DNA of 64,000 nucleotides from the NCBI GenBank assembly GCA_023382385.1, contig JAHDVH010000001.1, positions 615,611 through 679,610 of the forward strand, written 5' to 3'. The position numbers and the translations under genes are program-made. Position 1 is the stretch's first letter. Each line of letters begins with the position of its first letter. This document shows positions 46,076-55,211 of this stretch, in pieces. Below the pieces are notes generated by a model. That model did no database searches and had not been told where the DNA came from. It saw only the letters and a program-made list of their open reading frames with translations. The DNA comes from a bacterium (lineage in GTDB: Bacteria > Electryoneota > RPQS01).

Positions 46076-46930
46076 CTACTTCAGACCCTCGGCGCCGGCG
46101 ACGATTTCAAGAATTTCTCCCGTAATCGCAGACTGACGTGCCTTGTTGTAATTCAGGGTCAGCCTGTCAATCAACTCGCCAGCATTCTTCGTGGCATTTT
46201 CCATTGCAGTCATACGAGCAGCCATTTCAGAAGCAAAGGACTCGAGCAGAACCCGCCACATCTGAACGTTTATGTGCTTCGGCAGTATAGCCTTTAGCAC
46301 CTCAACTTCGCTCGGCTCAAAGATAATCTGCGTGCCGGGATGGGCAATCTCGCCATCAGATTCAATTGGAAGTAACTGCTCGACCACAACTTGCTGTTGA
46401 ATGACCGATTTGAACTCGTTGTAAACGACGTAGACGCGATCCATCGTTCGATTCGTAAACTGCGCAGTGACGGATTCGCCGAGTTCGATGGCGTGATCGA
46501 AGCTCAGAGAATTGAAGAATCCCTGCATGCGATGCGCGACATTGGCATTTCTACGCGCAAAAAACTCCGCACCCTTCTTACCAACAGTCATCAGATGCAC
46601 GTCGTGCTGCGCATTCGCCTGCATCAATTGTTGCGCGCGCTTCATGATGTTCACGTTGAAGCTACCCGCCAGCCCGCGGTCACCGGTTACCACGATAATC
46701 CCTACATTCTGGACATCTCGGATTTCCAGCAGCGGATGCGCGGAGCGATCCACACGTTCGGAGAGGTCCCGAACAGCGTCACGCAGAGTGAGCGAGTATG
46801 GCCGCGCATTCATCATGGCATCCTGCGCACGACGCAAGCGTGCGGCAGCGACCATCTTCATGACGCGAGTGACTTGCTGTGTTGCTTTGACGCTGGCAAT
46901 GCGTCGTTTGATTATTTTAAGACCAGCCAC
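46076..46930 (-). CDS. atpG: F1Fo ATP synthase gamma subunit
   Basis: A 284-residue central rotor shaft of F1. The N-terminal helix LKIIKRRIASVKATQQVTRV and the conserved region IIVVTGDRGLAGSFN are present. The C-terminal helix, with SEMAARMTAMENATKNAGEL and LTLNYNKARQSAITGEILEI, is the classic signature that rotates within the alpha/beta ring. It starts with GTG at 46928-46930. Normally it follows atpA directly; here a GT87-like gene of 1.25 kb lies between them, and three further genes lie between it and atpD. Confidence 0.97.
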   Translation of the reverse strand: MAGLKIIKRRIASVKATQQVTRVMKMVAAARLRRAQDAMMNARPYSLTLRDAVRDLSERVDRSAHPLLEIRDVQNVGIIVVTGDRGLAGSFNVNIMKRAQQLMQANAQHDVHLMTVGKKGAEFFARRNANVAHRMQGFFNSLSFDHAIELGESVTAQFTNRTMDRVYVVYNEFKSVIQQQVVVEQLLPIESDGEIAHPGTQIIFEPSEVEVLKAILPKHINVQMWRVLLESFASEMAARMTAMENATKNAGELIDRLTLNYNKARQSAITGEILEIVAGAEGLK

Positions 46931-46963
46931 AATTCACGAGAAGTTGAAATGGAATCAGAAGAA

Positions 46964-48211
46964 CTAAGAATTCATGTTAAGCGGGGTGCATCGCACAGTT
47001 CGGCGGATGCGATGGAGGAGCCAGAACCAGAGCATAATCATGCCTACGCATTGACTGCCGCTGAAAACGCGTCCCACATCGGTCTCGTCGTAGAAACGCG
47101 TGAGCTTTGTCAAGAAGAAGATGCTTGCGATGAGGATCCAAGTCAAGCGGAAGCGAGACTCGTTGTGCGTCCATTCTTCATGAAGCGCCCAGCCCAGCAC
47201 AGGTAACATCCAAAGCCAATAGTGCTCCCATGCCGTAGGCAGCGCAAGGAGTGTTCCTGATAGCAGCAAGCCGGCGAAAGCGGGAAAACTCTCTTTGTCA
47301 TATCCCCTTCGAAAGAACACAAGCCACGCGATCGTGGGCAAGGCAATCAATGCGATAATCGCAAGCTTGGCTGTTTCCATGCGTGCATCGCTAAATGGAA
47401 CGATATCGACCAGCGATTTGTCGTAGACCAGTCGCACGAACCAGCCAAGGAGCGACTGATTCCCCTGATAGGGATAGGTCAGGGTCCGGAACTCATTAAC
47501 TGCCGCCCAAAAGAGTTCATGTACACGCAAACCCAGCACAAGCAGCGAAACTCCGAAAATCGCAATGAAGATCAATGCCGCCGACTTCACGGTCTTCCAG
47601 CGCTTCATCACGACCGGCAACGCCACAAATCCGATGGGAAACAATTTGACTGCACCCACGAAACCGAGGAGCACACCAGCAAGGGTATCTTTCTCCGCAC
47701 GAAGCCACAGCAGACCTGCCCAAGTCAAAGCGGCGAGTGCGGGCACGATCTGACCAAGTTTCGCCGCACGGCTCATCGGATAACAGAGCAGAACAAGCGA
47801 GACACACCACAATGCATTGCGGAGTGTACGGTTCGCTCCGGTAAGCAGCAGAACAAACCAAGCATTAAGAAAGATCAGGCAGACGTTTGCCGCGAAAAGC
47901 ACATTGCGCCAAACCCTTGCGTGGACAGAACTGGCAGGTGCGAGCGTTGCAGCCACGAACGGAGGATAGAAGTAAGGATTGCCAAATCCTTCACCTCCAA
48001 GACTTCTTGCGACAGGTTCATAAGTCTTGTACCACTCGTCGAACCTGTCAACTGGCGCGTACATATTTTCGATATCTCCCTGACCCCATTGATGCGCAGC
48101 CAATTGAATCGGCAACAGATCCACCATCCAGGGCGGGAATGCCGTGCGCTGCCAGAGGTAGACTCCGGCGACCAGCAAAAGAGCAAGAATCCAGTCGGGT
48201 GGGTGTTTCAC
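46964..48211 (-). CDS. GT87-family (DUF2029) polyprenyl-phosphate-dependent glycosyltransferase, in the atp operon
   Basis: A 415-residue integral membrane protein with about ten hydrophobic segments. After the first one, a long loop holds the acidic pair typical of GT-C enzymes and GFGNPYFYPPF. Then come AKLGQIVPALAALTWAGLLW and GVLLGFVGAVKLFPIGFV, both characteristic of GT87 (DUF2029), and a later GNQSLLGW. Members such as mycobacterial PimE transfer mannose from polyprenyl-phosphate donors outside the cytoplasm; the sugar here is unknown. Start GTG is at 48209-48211, 13 bases after atpA; atpG starts 33 bases after its stop. It shares the atp transcript, an odd place for such an enzyme. Confidence 0.8.
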   Translation of the reverse strand: MKHPPDWILALLLVAGVYLWQRTAFPPWMVDLLPIQLAAHQWGQGDIENMYAPVDRFDEWYKTYEPVARSLGGEGFGNPYFYPPFVAATLAPASSVHARVWRNVLFAANVCLIFLNAWFVLLLTGANRTLRNALWCVSLVLLCYPMSRAAKLGQIVPALAALTWAGLLWLRAEKDTLAGVLLGFVGAVKLFPIGFVALPVVMKRWKTVKSAALIFIAIFGVSLLVLGLRVHELFWAAVNEFRTLTYPYQGNQSLLGWFVRLVYDKSLVDIVPFSDARMETAKLAIIALIALPTIAWLVFFRRGYDKESFPAFAGLLLSGTLLALPTAWEHYWLWMLPVLGWALHEEWTHNESRFRLTWILIASIFFLTKLTRFYDETDVGRVFSGSQCVGMIMLWFWLLHRIRRTVRCTPLNMNS

Positions 48212-48224
48212 CGACTGTCACGCT

Positions 48225-49751
48225 TTACGCAGCGCGAACCTTGTTGTAAGAGATCTTGAATTCCTCAATATGAGACTTCATCCTGCCCGTCAGATCATCG
48301 TCAAGTGCCTTCTTGGTCCTAATCCCCTCAAGCACCGCTGTTCCCACGGAGCGCAGATACTTCATATACTCAACTTGAAAAGCGGCAATCTCTCCGTTCG
48401 GAATATCATCCAGATAGCCCTGACCGGCGGTCCATAGAATAACGACTTGCTCTTCGACGGGCCAAGGGGCATACTGACCTTGCTTCAGGACTTCTGTCAG
48501 CTTGGCACCGCGCGTTAGCTGCGCCTGTGTCGCTTTGTCGAGGTCCGACGCAAACTGCGCAAATGCTGCGAGAGCGCGATACTGAGCAAGGTCGAGTCGA
48601 AGCTTACCAGCCACTTGGCGCATGGCTTTGATTTGAGCATTTCCACCGACACGCGAAACAGAAATACCAACGTTGATAGCGGGACGAATACCGGAATAGA
48701 AGAGTTCAGATTCGAGGAAGATCTGTCCGTCGGTGATCGAAATGACGTTCGTTGGAATGTAGGCGGAGACGTCACCAGCCTGTGTCTCAATGATCGGTAG
48801 TGCGGTCAGCGAACCACCGCCGAGCGAATCATTGAGCTTGGCAGCACGTTCAAGCAGTCGCGAATGCAAATAGAACACGTCACCGGGATAGGCTTCGCGG
48901 CCCGGCGGGCGGCGCAGAAGCAAGGACATCTGACGATAGGCCCAGGCATGCTTTGTCAAGTCATCATAGATGCACACAGCATGCTTGCCATTGTCCCGGA
49001 AGAACTCGCCCATTGCGCATCCTGCGTACGGAGCGATGAACTGAATCGGAGCGGGCTCAACCGCGGTAGAAGACACCACGATCGTATGCTCCATCGCACC
49101 ATGATCCTCAAGAGTCTTGACGACTTGAGCGATCGTGGAACCTTTCTGTCCGATGGCGACATAGATACAAACGACACCCTGACCCTTTTGATTGATGATC
49201 GCATCAATGGCAATGGCAGTCTTACCGGTCTGGCGATCGCCGATGATGAGCTCTCTCTGACCACGGCCAATGGGAATCATCGCATCGATCGCCTTGATTC
49301 CGGTTTGCAGCGGCTCCTTCACGGGCTGACGCGTGACCACGCCGGTTGCAAGCCTTTCGACCGGGTTGAAGATTTTCGCGTTAATGGGTCCCTTGCCATC
49401 CAGCGGCTGCCCAAGAGGGTTGACCACACGACCCACGAGTTCCTCCCCGACAGGAACCTGTACGACTTTGCCGGTGCGCTTGACGATGTCGCCTTCCTTC
49501 ACCGACTGGTCGGAACCGAAGAGCACGCAGCCAACATTGTCCTCTTCGAGATTCAAGGCCATGCCTTGCACGTTGCCGGGGAATTCGACGAGTTCGCCGT
49601 ACATGACCTTGTCGAGGCCATAGACACGGGCGATACCGTCACCGACGTAGACGACGCGGCCGACTTCATCCACAGCAGACAGGGCTTGGTAGTCCGCGAT
49701 CTGCTCTTTGAGTATGGAGGTAATTTCTTCGGGCTTAAGTTTGGTGGACAT
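48225..49751 (-). CDS. atpA: F1Fo ATP synthase alpha subunit
   Basis: A 508-residue regulatory F1 subunit. It has the N-terminal barrel ([18 protein letters not shown]), the P-loop [18 protein letters not shown] (about residue 170), [35 protein letters not shown], and the signature [14 protein letters not shown] near residue 370. The arginine finger lies in the last of these. It is complete and starts at the ATG at 49749-49751. The gap of about 130 bases to atpH is longer than other gaps in the operon, with no clear signal in it. Confidence 0.98.
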   Translation of the reverse strand: MSTKLKPEEITSILKEQIADYQALSAVDEVGRVVYVGDGIARVYGLDKVMYGELVEFPGNVQGMALNLEEDNVGCVLFGSDQSVKEGDIVKRTGKVVQVPVGEELVGRVVNPLGQPLDGKGPINAKIFNPVERLATGVVTRQPVKEPLQTGIKAIDAMIPIGRGQRELIIGDRQTGKTAIAIDAIINQKGQGVVCIYVAIGQKGSTIAQVVKTLEDHGAMEHTIVVSSTAVEPAPIQFIAPYAGCAMGEFFRDNGKHAVCIYDDLTKHAWAYRQMSLLLRRPPGREAYPGDVFYLHSRLLERAAKLNDSLGGGSLTALPIIETQAGDVSAYIPTNVISITDGQIFLESELFYSGIRPAINVGISVSRVGGNAQIKAMRQVAGKLRLDLAQYRALAAFAQFASDLDKATQAQLTRGAKLTEVLKQGQYAPWPVEEQVVILWTAGQGYLDDIPNGEIAAFQVEYMKYLRSVGTAVLEGIRTKKALDDDLTGRMKSHIEEFKISYNKVRAA

Positions 49752-49880
49752 GGTGAAGGTGAAAACTTGAAAATGTTACTTCTGGAAGCAGTTACAGAAA
49801 CGAACGTCTGCAACAGCAATTGAACAAATTAGATGGCAGCAAGTCTGCGAAGAATGAGCGGCACAAAGGACATTGCCGGA

Positions 49881-50432
49881 CTATGCCTGGCCGACGAGAT
49901 GTTTTTGCAGTTCAGAAACCTTGCGGGCAAGTGAACCATCGAGCTGATGATCGGGATAGATCACCACGATCCCGCCGAGCAGCGCAGGATTTACCTGATA
50001 TGTGATGACAGGTTTCTTTCCGCTCCGGGCTGCAACGCTCTGCTTGATCTGTTCTCTTAGAGTTTCGGAGACCGGAACGGCAGTCTGCACAGTGACTTCG
50101 ACCTGTCCTTCATAGTGCCGCCAATACTCGTGGTAGCGGCCAGGGATAAGCGGGAGCAAATCCAGCCTTGACTTTTCAATCAAGAGATCGATGAACCGAT
50201 TGGTCATTGAACAGAAGCCGAGTTTGGCCCCGAGACTGACAAGAATGCCACGGAGCTTAGCGCTGCCCAGCGATGGATTGGACAGCAGATGAGGTAGTTC
50301 ACGATTCTCCGTGAACACAGCTTCGAGCGCCTGCAAGTCCCGTTCAACTTCGACGACACAGTTGCCCTTCTGAGCAGCAAAAAAGAGCGAGCGCGCATAG
50401 CGCGTCGGCAACGGACCGTGGAAGCCTTTCAA
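49881..50432 (-). CDS. atpH: F1Fo ATP synthase delta subunit
   Basis: A 183-residue peripheral-stalk subunit that ties F1 to Fo. The N-terminal helical domain (TRYARSLFFAAQKGN, then FTENRELPHLLSNPSL) is followed by the C-terminal domain with VEVTVQTAVPVSETLREQIK and the conserved NPALLGGIVVIYPDHQLDGS, which is diagnostic. Its ATG overlaps the atpF stop by four bases. Sequence conservation is low in this family, but position and motifs agree. Confidence 0.95.
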   Translation of the reverse strand: MKGFHGPLPTRYARSLFFAAQKGNCVVEVERDLQALEAVFTENRELPHLLSNPSLGSAKLRGILVSLGAKLGFCSMTNRFIDLLIEKSRLDLLPLIPGRYHEYWRHYEGQVEVTVQTAVPVSETLREQIKQSVAARSGKKPVITYQVNPALLGGIVVIYPDHQLDGSLARKVSELQKHLVGQA

Positions 50433-50923
50433 CGATCCTCCTTCAAGGCATCCATAATCAACTTCTCGTGTTCTTTGTCGTCGATGACGCGACCCAAGAG
50501 ACGGGAGGTGGCTCTCGCGGTTAACTCGGCGACATGGCGCGAGAGTTCGGCTTTGGCGCCTTCAGATTCACGGGCAATGTCCGCACGCGCGCGCTCAATG
50601 AGCTTGTGCGACTGTTCCTTGGCTTCAACTTCGGCTTCGCTGCGGAGCTTTGCCGCGTGGTCTTGTGCATGCTGAATAATCTCCGCGGCTTCCTTCTTCG
50701 CATTGGCCATGGCCTTTTTGTAATCGTCAAGCAGGGCGCCCGCCTTCTCGCGTTCAGCCTTAGCTGTCTCGAGGTCATTGCGGATGGATGATTCGCGATC
50801 CTGAAGTCCTTTGATGATAGGCTTCCAGGCATACTTGCCGAACAACCAGACGACAATTAAGAAGGTGATGATCGTCCAGATGACCGATCCGGGTTCGATA
50901 TTCAGGATATTTTGCAGGCCCAT
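50429..50923 (-). CDS. atpF: F1Fo ATP synthase b subunit
   Basis: A 164-residue stator subunit. Residues about 12-30 form a membrane helix (IWTIITFLIVVWLFGKYA). The rest is a long charged helix with a coiled-coil pattern (ETAKAEREKAGALLDDYKKA, then AKLRSEAEVEAKEQSHKLIE). KPIIKGLQDRE after the membrane segment is typical of b subunits. It lies after atpE with an unusually long gap of about 150 bases that contains a small hairpin. Confidence 0.95.
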   Translation of the reverse strand: MGLQNILNIEPGSVIWTIITFLIVVWLFGKYAWKPIIKGLQDRESSIRNDLETAKAEREKAGALLDDYKKAMANAKKEAAEIIQHAQDHAAKLRSEAEVEAKEQSHKLIERARADIARESEGAKAELSRHVAELTARATSRLLGRVIDDKEHEKLIMDALKEDR

Positions 50924-51043
50924 GAGGTCTTAGACAAGCTCCAATTTACAGGTTCCGGCTGATTTGCGTGGAGGTTTGAAAACACAAAACAGCACCGATT
51001 GAAAGACGTGCCAGCAGTGAGCGTGACACAACTGAGTGTCCGG

Positions 51044-51059
51044 CAGCGTCAGAACGCTG
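51044..51059 (-). other. Small hairpin between atpE and atpF
   Basis: CAGCGT and ACGCTG pair with a 4-base loop 15 bases after the atpE stop, in a 150-base gap. No T run follows. Such a hairpin may slow decay or thin out transcription after atpE, whose product is needed in many copies. Confidence 0.35.
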
Positions 51060-51073
51060 ACGAGAACCGATCG

Positions 51074-51304
51074 TTACTTCGTCCAGATCAGAATTTCAAC
51101 GAGGAAGGCGAAGAGCGCAGCTCCTTCAACCAGACCGGCCATCACAAGGGCGGCACCTTGAATTTTACCGGCGGCTTCGGGCTGACGGGCAATACCTTCC
51201 ATAGCGCTCTTACCAATCGCACCGATACCAAAACCAGCACCGAGGGCGAACAAACCGGCGCCCAAACCAGCGCCAAGCAGAGCGAGACCGTTTCCGAGTT
51301 CCAT
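51074..51304 (-). CDS. atpE: F1Fo ATP synthase c subunit (rotor ring)
   Basis: A 76-residue hairpin of two membrane helices joined by the polar loop EGIARQPEAAGKIQ. The glycine-rich first helix (LLGAGLGAGLFALGAGFGIG) packs the ring. The ion-binding carboxylate is the Glu in MAGLVEGAALFAF on the second helix. The residue after it is Gly, not Ser or Thr, and no Gln is seen at the matching place of helix one, so a proton rather than sodium is the likely coupling ion. GGAG lies ten bases before the ATG. Confidence 0.97.
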   Translation of the reverse strand: MELGNGLALLGAGLGAGLFALGAGFGIGAIGKSAMEGIARQPEAAGKIQGAALVMAGLVEGAALFAFLVEILIWTK

Positions 51305-51407
51305 GAGAGAAGTTCTCCGAGAAGTTAGCTTGTGTATGAATGAATTGAGTGAATTCTGATCAAGATCTGCAGTGCGGGTGAACTCGCGACGGCAGAAACA
51401 CTCGAGA

Positions 51408-52331
51408 TTAGTGCGAAGGATGCATGGTCAATCCTACAAACACTGCGGTCAGCATGATAAAGATATAGGACTGAATCAGCGCGACAATGATTTCGAGCAG
51501 GAACACAGCGGTAGCCACCGCGATCGCAGGAGCGGCAAACAACAGACTGACTATCAATCCGAGCAAGACTGCAAGGACTGCATGTCCAGCCAACATATTC
51601 GCAAAAAGACGAATGGTAAGTGCAAAGGGACGAATGAGGAAGCTCACGATTTCAATGATAATCATGAGGGGCATTAGCCAGCCCGGGACTCCGGGAGGCG
51701 CGAAGATGTGCAGAAAGCCGCCGACACCGTTTGCTTTGATTCCCATTCCGACCATGAGTCCGAGTGTGCACAATGCAAGCCCTGCGGTCACATTCACGTT
51801 GCCTGTTGCGGAACTTCCCCACGGCAGAAGTCCGAGCAAGTTGGAGAAGAGTATGCCGGTGAACAAGCACATGAAGTAGGGCATGAACGCGTCGGTCTTT
51901 TCATGCAGATTAGGCTTCACGACATCATTCCGCACGAAGAGCACGAGAGCTTCCAGTGCGTTGCGAAGTCCCGAAGGAACAGGGGTTTTCTGACGTGCCG
52001 CACTCCAGACCACCAGCCCCATGAGCAGGAGAGCGATCAGCCACCACAAGCGATGTTTACTGAGCAGGAACTCGAAACCGCCGATCTTAAAAGTCGGCAA
52101 ATGAAAACTCAGGCCCAGGAACTCGAAGTGATCGGAGTCCACAAGGTGATGTTCAAGAATGTGAATCAGTGTCGTGCCTAAATCATCTTTGTGACCGTCG
52201 CCGTGCGCAGCATCAGCCGGAGCAGTATTCGCGTGTGGGTCGGTTTTCGCAACCTTATTGTCCACACGCGCAAAAGCCAGTCCCACAAGGACAGTCAAAG
52301 AAAAGATGATGAGCAGGCGAACGAGTTTCAT
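51408..52331 (-). CDS. atpB: F1Fo ATP synthase a subunit
   Basis: A 307-residue membrane subunit that forms the proton half-channels. It begins with a signal-peptide-like segment (MKLVRLLIIFSLTVLVGLAF) and a polar, His- and Asp-rich stretch of about 50 residues before the core, an extended form seen in Bacteroidota and relatives. The core has RNDVVKPNLHEK, then MCLFTGILFSNLLGLLPWG and the essential-arginine helix IRLFANMLAGHAVLAVLL near residue 240. The last helix ends AVFVGLTMHPSH. Its ATG overlaps the atpI-like stop. Confidence 0.95.
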   Translation of the reverse strand: MKLVRLLIIFSLTVLVGLAFARVDNKVAKTDPHANTAPADAAHGDGHKDDLGTTLIHILEHHLVDSDHFEFLGLSFHLPTFKIGGFEFLLSKHRLWWLIALLLMGLVVWSAARQKTPVPSGLRNALEALVLFVRNDVVKPNLHEKTDAFMPYFMCLFTGILFSNLLGLLPWGSSATGNVNVTAGLALCTLGLMVGMGIKANGVGGFLHIFAPPGVPGWLMPLMIIIEIVSFLIRPFALTIRLFANMLAGHAVLAVLLGLIVSLLFAAPAIAVATAVFLLEIIVALIQSYIFIMLTAVFVGLTMHPSH

Positions 52332-52600
52332 GCAGTTCTGCGGTGAATTAAGTATTCAAGTCCGAGGCTAACAAAATAGGCGACGACAACGCCAAGCAAC
52401 AGGGGAACCTTGGCAGTTTCAGGCTGCTTCAGCTGCCCAATCAACCCAATCCCGATCAACGCAAACCGAACAACCATACCAGCGGCACGCAGCTTGACAT
52501 AGCCGGACATTCCACTCTTGGGTCGAATCCAAGCCAAAGCAAGCGGAGGAAGCGAGGCAACTGTGCCAATCAGCAATCCGGAGAGGAAGGAATTCATCAT
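52328..52600 (-). CDS. ATP synthase I-like membrane protein
   Basis: A small protein (about 90 residues) with three hydrophobic segments: LLIGTVASLPPLALAWI, then AAGMVVRFALIGIGLIG and LLLGVVVAYFVSLGLEYLI. AtpI-type proteins help insert the c ring and precede atpB, as here. The frame is open to a TTG at 52642, but the ATG at 52598-52600 (a second ATG follows) with GGAG twelve bases upstream is more plausible. Sequence conservation is low in this family, so the call rests on size, hydrophobicity and position. The stop overlaps the atpB start. Confidence 0.75.
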   Translation of the reverse strand: MMNSFLSGLLIGTVASLPPLALAWIRPKSGMSGYVKLRAAGMVVRFALIGIGLIGQLKQPETAKVPLLLGVVVAYFVSLGLEYLIHRRTA

Positions 52601-52651
52601 ATCTGTTTGCGGCTCCAGATCCTTCCGATCTGAGCGGCGCAAGAGAGCAAT

Positions 52652-52876
52652 TCACTTCGAATCATTTGTGGAGTCTTCGCGGCGGAGGACAAGGACAGTG
52701 CGGTAGATTGCAAGTGCGAGTCCGAGCATAGCGCCGAGACTCATCAGTATTGGAAAGCTACCGATCTTCTTGTCTACCCACCAACCCAGTAATCCAAACA
52801 CCGCGGTAGATGCAACAATGGTCAGCCCAATCTGCAGAGGATCCTGCCGCCGCGGGGGCTGAAAACCTTCAAGCAC
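52652..52876 (-). CDS. AtpZ/AtpI-type FoF1 assembly protein
   Basis: A 74-residue protein with two membrane helices (IGLTIVASTAVFGLLGWWVD, then LMSLGAMLGLALAIYRTVLV). The GWWVDKKIGSFPILMSLGAMLG pattern, shown here from its conserved Gly/Trp/Asp part to the LG-rich second helix, is that of AtpZ (PF09527), thought to carry Mg2+ or to assist ATP synthase assembly. It is the first atp gene and overlaps the end of the bactofilin gene by eight bases. Confidence 0.85.
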   Translation of the reverse strand: MLEGFQPPRRQDPLQIGLTIVASTAVFGLLGWWVDKKIGSFPILMSLGAMLGLALAIYRTVLVLRREDSTNDSK

Positions 52877-53330
52877 CGTCAGGAACAGTCACCGGGCGGT
52901 TGCGGGGAACCAAGCCATTAGGATCGGTCAAGGCAACTTCACTCATAACAGGCTTTGCAGACGGGACGCGATCAGTTTCCGTCGCTGCGTGACCTCTGAT
53001 GCGGGCACCTTCCTGAATCGAGAGCTTGCCTGCTTTCAAATCACCTTCGAGATCAGCGGTTGACTCAAGATGAATCTTTTGCTTAGCGACCAGCGACCCC
53101 TTCACACGGCCCGACAGATAGACATTTTCGGCGAGGATATTGCCTTCCACGTAGCCTGACGAGCCGACCGTGATGCTTTTGGTGCAAATGATGTCACCGA
53201 CGATTCTGCCATCCACACGTAGCGACCCTTGCGTACGGATCGTACCCTGAATTTCAGCATCTTTGGCGACCAAAGTAGACATCTCCCCGGCGCTGTCGTC
53301 GGGTGATGTCAAACGTGTCCATTTAGCCAT
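52869..53330 (-). CDS. Bactofilin
   Basis: A 153-residue cytoskeletal protein that polymerises without nucleotides into filaments at the membrane. Residues about 17-110 form the right-handed beta-helix with regular six-residue turns: LVAKDAEIQGTIRTQGSLRV, then DGRIVGDIICTKSITVGSSG, then GNILAENVYLSGRVKGSLVA. A disordered C-terminal tail follows. GGGAGG eight bases before the ATG at 53328-53330 supports the start. It is directly downstream of an M23 peptidase, a common partnership in which bactofilin positions wall-cutting enzymes. The atpZ start overlaps its stop. Confidence 0.93.
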   Translation of the reverse strand: MAKWTRLTSPDDSAGEMSTLVAKDAEIQGTIRTQGSLRVDGRIVGDIICTKSITVGSSGYVEGNILAENVYLSGRVKGSLVAKQKIHLESTADLEGDLKAGKLSIQEGARIRGHAATETDRVPSAKPVMSEVALTDPNGLVPRNRPVTVPDGA

Positions 53331-53386
53331 GAATCCGACCTCCCTGTGTTGGGATGTGGCGGGACGTAATGCGGTTGTACAGAATG

Positions 53387-54223
53387 CTATCCTGCCTCAC
53401 GAGCGAGAACGGATTCGGGGTTGACCCGTACTCCGTCTTTCCAAATTTCAAAGTGTAAATGTGGAGCAGAACTGCGCCCGGAATTCCCTAGAAGGGCAAT
53501 GGGCTGCCCTTGCAGCACTCGGTCACCGGGCTGAACTAACAGAATCTGATTGTGGCCATAGAAAGACTGATAACCGGACTTGTGCGCGATAATGACCAGA
53601 TTGCCGTAGGGATAACTCCATCCGGCAAAGAGCACCAGGCCATGAGCGCTGGCGAGGACGGGCGTCCCTTCACGCGCAGCGACATCGAGCCCATGGTGGT
53701 CGGCAACATCAAGCGACGTCTTGTGCTCGAATTGTCTAGTCACATAACCGCGCACGGGAGGGAGCGTTGGAACATCAGACGGAAGCACACTTTCCACGAC
53801 CACATCGGGGGCGCGCTCGGCATAGACACCAAGCACAGTGGCATCTTCGGGCAAAGTCTCAAGGGTTGCAGCGCTATCATCGGAGAGCAAGGCATCAGCC
53901 GGAGGAACTATCCCTTCGGGCAGAAGCAGGCCTCGGCGCAGCTGCTGTTCAAATTGTTTTAGTTCAGCCAGTCTCTGAGCAAGATCGCGAATTCTATCAT
54001 TGGTCTGCTCAAGCTCCACGAGGCGGGCTTTCATGGCGGTGTTATCTTCGATTTGCGAAGATAACGACCAAGTCATAATGCTCAGAACCAGCAAAAGTGT
54101 CACACAAGCGACGGCCGCCGCCACAGCGACAATCAGCCAGCTCTTCTTGACACGAAACTGCCTCATTCGGGCCTGAGTTTCGGAGAGGACAACCACAGTC
54201 CATTCAGACTTGCGCTCAGGCAT
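53387..54223 (-). CDS. Membrane-anchored M23-family peptidase (LytM type)
   Basis: A 278-residue zinc endopeptidase-type protein. A short cytoplasmic part is followed by one membrane segment (SWLIVAVAAAVACVTLLLVL), a coiled coil (about residues 55-100) and a C-terminal M23 domain. The metal ligands are present: HHGLDVAA (H-x-x-x-D), and HLHFEIW (H-x-H). With SFYGHN and LGNSGRSSAPH they form the full active site, so it is likely a real peptidoglycan hydrolase rather than a degenerate activator. The start is ATG at 54221-54223; an upstream TTG is less likely. It precedes bactofilin by 56 bases, the usual pairing for cell-shape control. Confidence 0.92.
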   Translation of the reverse strand: MPERKSEWTVVVLSETQARMRQFRVKKSWLIVAVAAAVACVTLLLVLSIMTWSLSSQIEDNTAMKARLVELEQTNDRIRDLAQRLAELKQFEQQLRRGLLLPEGIVPPADALLSDDSAATLETLPEDATVLGVYAERAPDVVVESVLPSDVPTLPPVRGYVTRQFEHKTSLDVADHHGLDVAAREGTPVLASAHGLVLFAGWSYPYGNLVIIAHKSGYQSFYGHNQILLVQPGDRVLQGQPIALLGNSGRSSAPHLHFEIWKDGVRVNPESVLAREAG

Positions 54224-54327
54224 GATTCTCAAGAAGCGGCAATTTCAACAATTCCGGAATATAAGAATTTCGACGTGGGGAGTCAAGTGAAAAATCTCGC
54301 AATTTATCTCGAATCGTATTAATTTTA

Positions 54328-55143
54328 CTACACTTCGGGAATAAGCTGACGAGATTGGGCAGCTTCAAAGAGGAGCACCGCTGCGGCTGCGGATACGTTC
54401 AGGCTATCGAGATCCCTAAACAATGGGATCTTAATTGAGACATCTGCCCGTTTCTGCAGGACGGGCGAAACTCCTGATCCTTCTGCACCTAAGACGAGAA
54501 CAGTCGGGCGATCCCAATCGAAATCAGAGTACTTCACGGACTGGGGGTCTGCCATGGCAACAACAATCCACCAGCCGCTCTCTTTGAGAGCACGAATCGT
54601 TTGATCAAGATTCGTGACCTGATAAAGGTCAATCAGGGCCGCACAGCCCGCTGACGCCTTGAACACCACATCGGTCAAAGGGGACTGTCTATGCTTTCGA
54701 AAGATAACAGCATCCACCGCCGCAGCGTACGCAGTGCGCAGAATCGCGCCGAAATTACGCGGATCCTCGACACCGTCCAACATCAATACCAGCGGCGCCG
54801 GCTTACGGTCCACGATTTCGTCCAAGACCTCAAAGTCCTGTGAAACGTGCGGGGCGTGGATACGAGCGCGCACCCCCTGAGTAGGAGCTTCGCTCTCCTC
54901 GGCATGAATTTCCCGTTCGATCAGTGGAATACGCGAGAGCTGCGCGAGATCGCGAATAGAATCGATTGTCGCACCGTGAGCACCCGGCGCGATCACAATT
55001 TCCTGTGCGAGTCCCCGACGCAACGCTTCGAGCACAGGATTGCGGCCGAATATAGTGACGAACGACTCCGAGATTTGGCGTTCAGCTCGCGAGGCGAGCG
55101 GGCGATCAGGCTTTGAGCGTGAGGGGTGGTGCGAGCGAGGCAA
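54328..55143 (-). CDS. rlmB: 23S rRNA 2'-O-methyltransferase, TrmH/RlmB family
   Basis: A 271-residue SPOUT-fold RNA methyltransferase. An N-terminal substrate-binding domain (FGRNPVLEALRRGLAQEIVI) precedes the catalytic domain with motif 1 DGVEDPRNFGAILRTAYAAA (about residue 125), motif 2 TVLVLGAEGSGVSP (about 217), and motif 3 SLNVSAAAAVLLFEAA near the end, forming the knotted SAM site. This is typical of RlmB, which methylates G2251 of 23S rRNA. The only in-frame start is TTG at 55141-55143 with GGAT upstream. The first 20 residues are basic and variable. Confidence 0.92.
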   Translation of the reverse strand: MPRSHHPSRSKPDRPLASRAERQISESFVTIFGRNPVLEALRRGLAQEIVIAPGAHGATIDSIRDLAQLSRIPLIEREIHAEESEAPTQGVRARIHAPHVSQDFEVLDEIVDRKPAPLVLMLDGVEDPRNFGAILRTAYAAAVDAVIFRKHRQSPLTDVVFKASAGCAALIDLYQVTNLDQTIRALKESGWWIVVAMADPQSVKYSDFDWDRPTVLVLGAEGSGVSPVLQKRADVSIKIPLFRDLDSLNVSAAAAVLLFEAAQSRQLIPEV

Positions 55144-55211
55144 GTGTAGGAGATCCGAAGAATGACGTGGTAAGTGAATGGTGCTGGGACCCGAATCTCA
55201 CGCGTCGCGAA

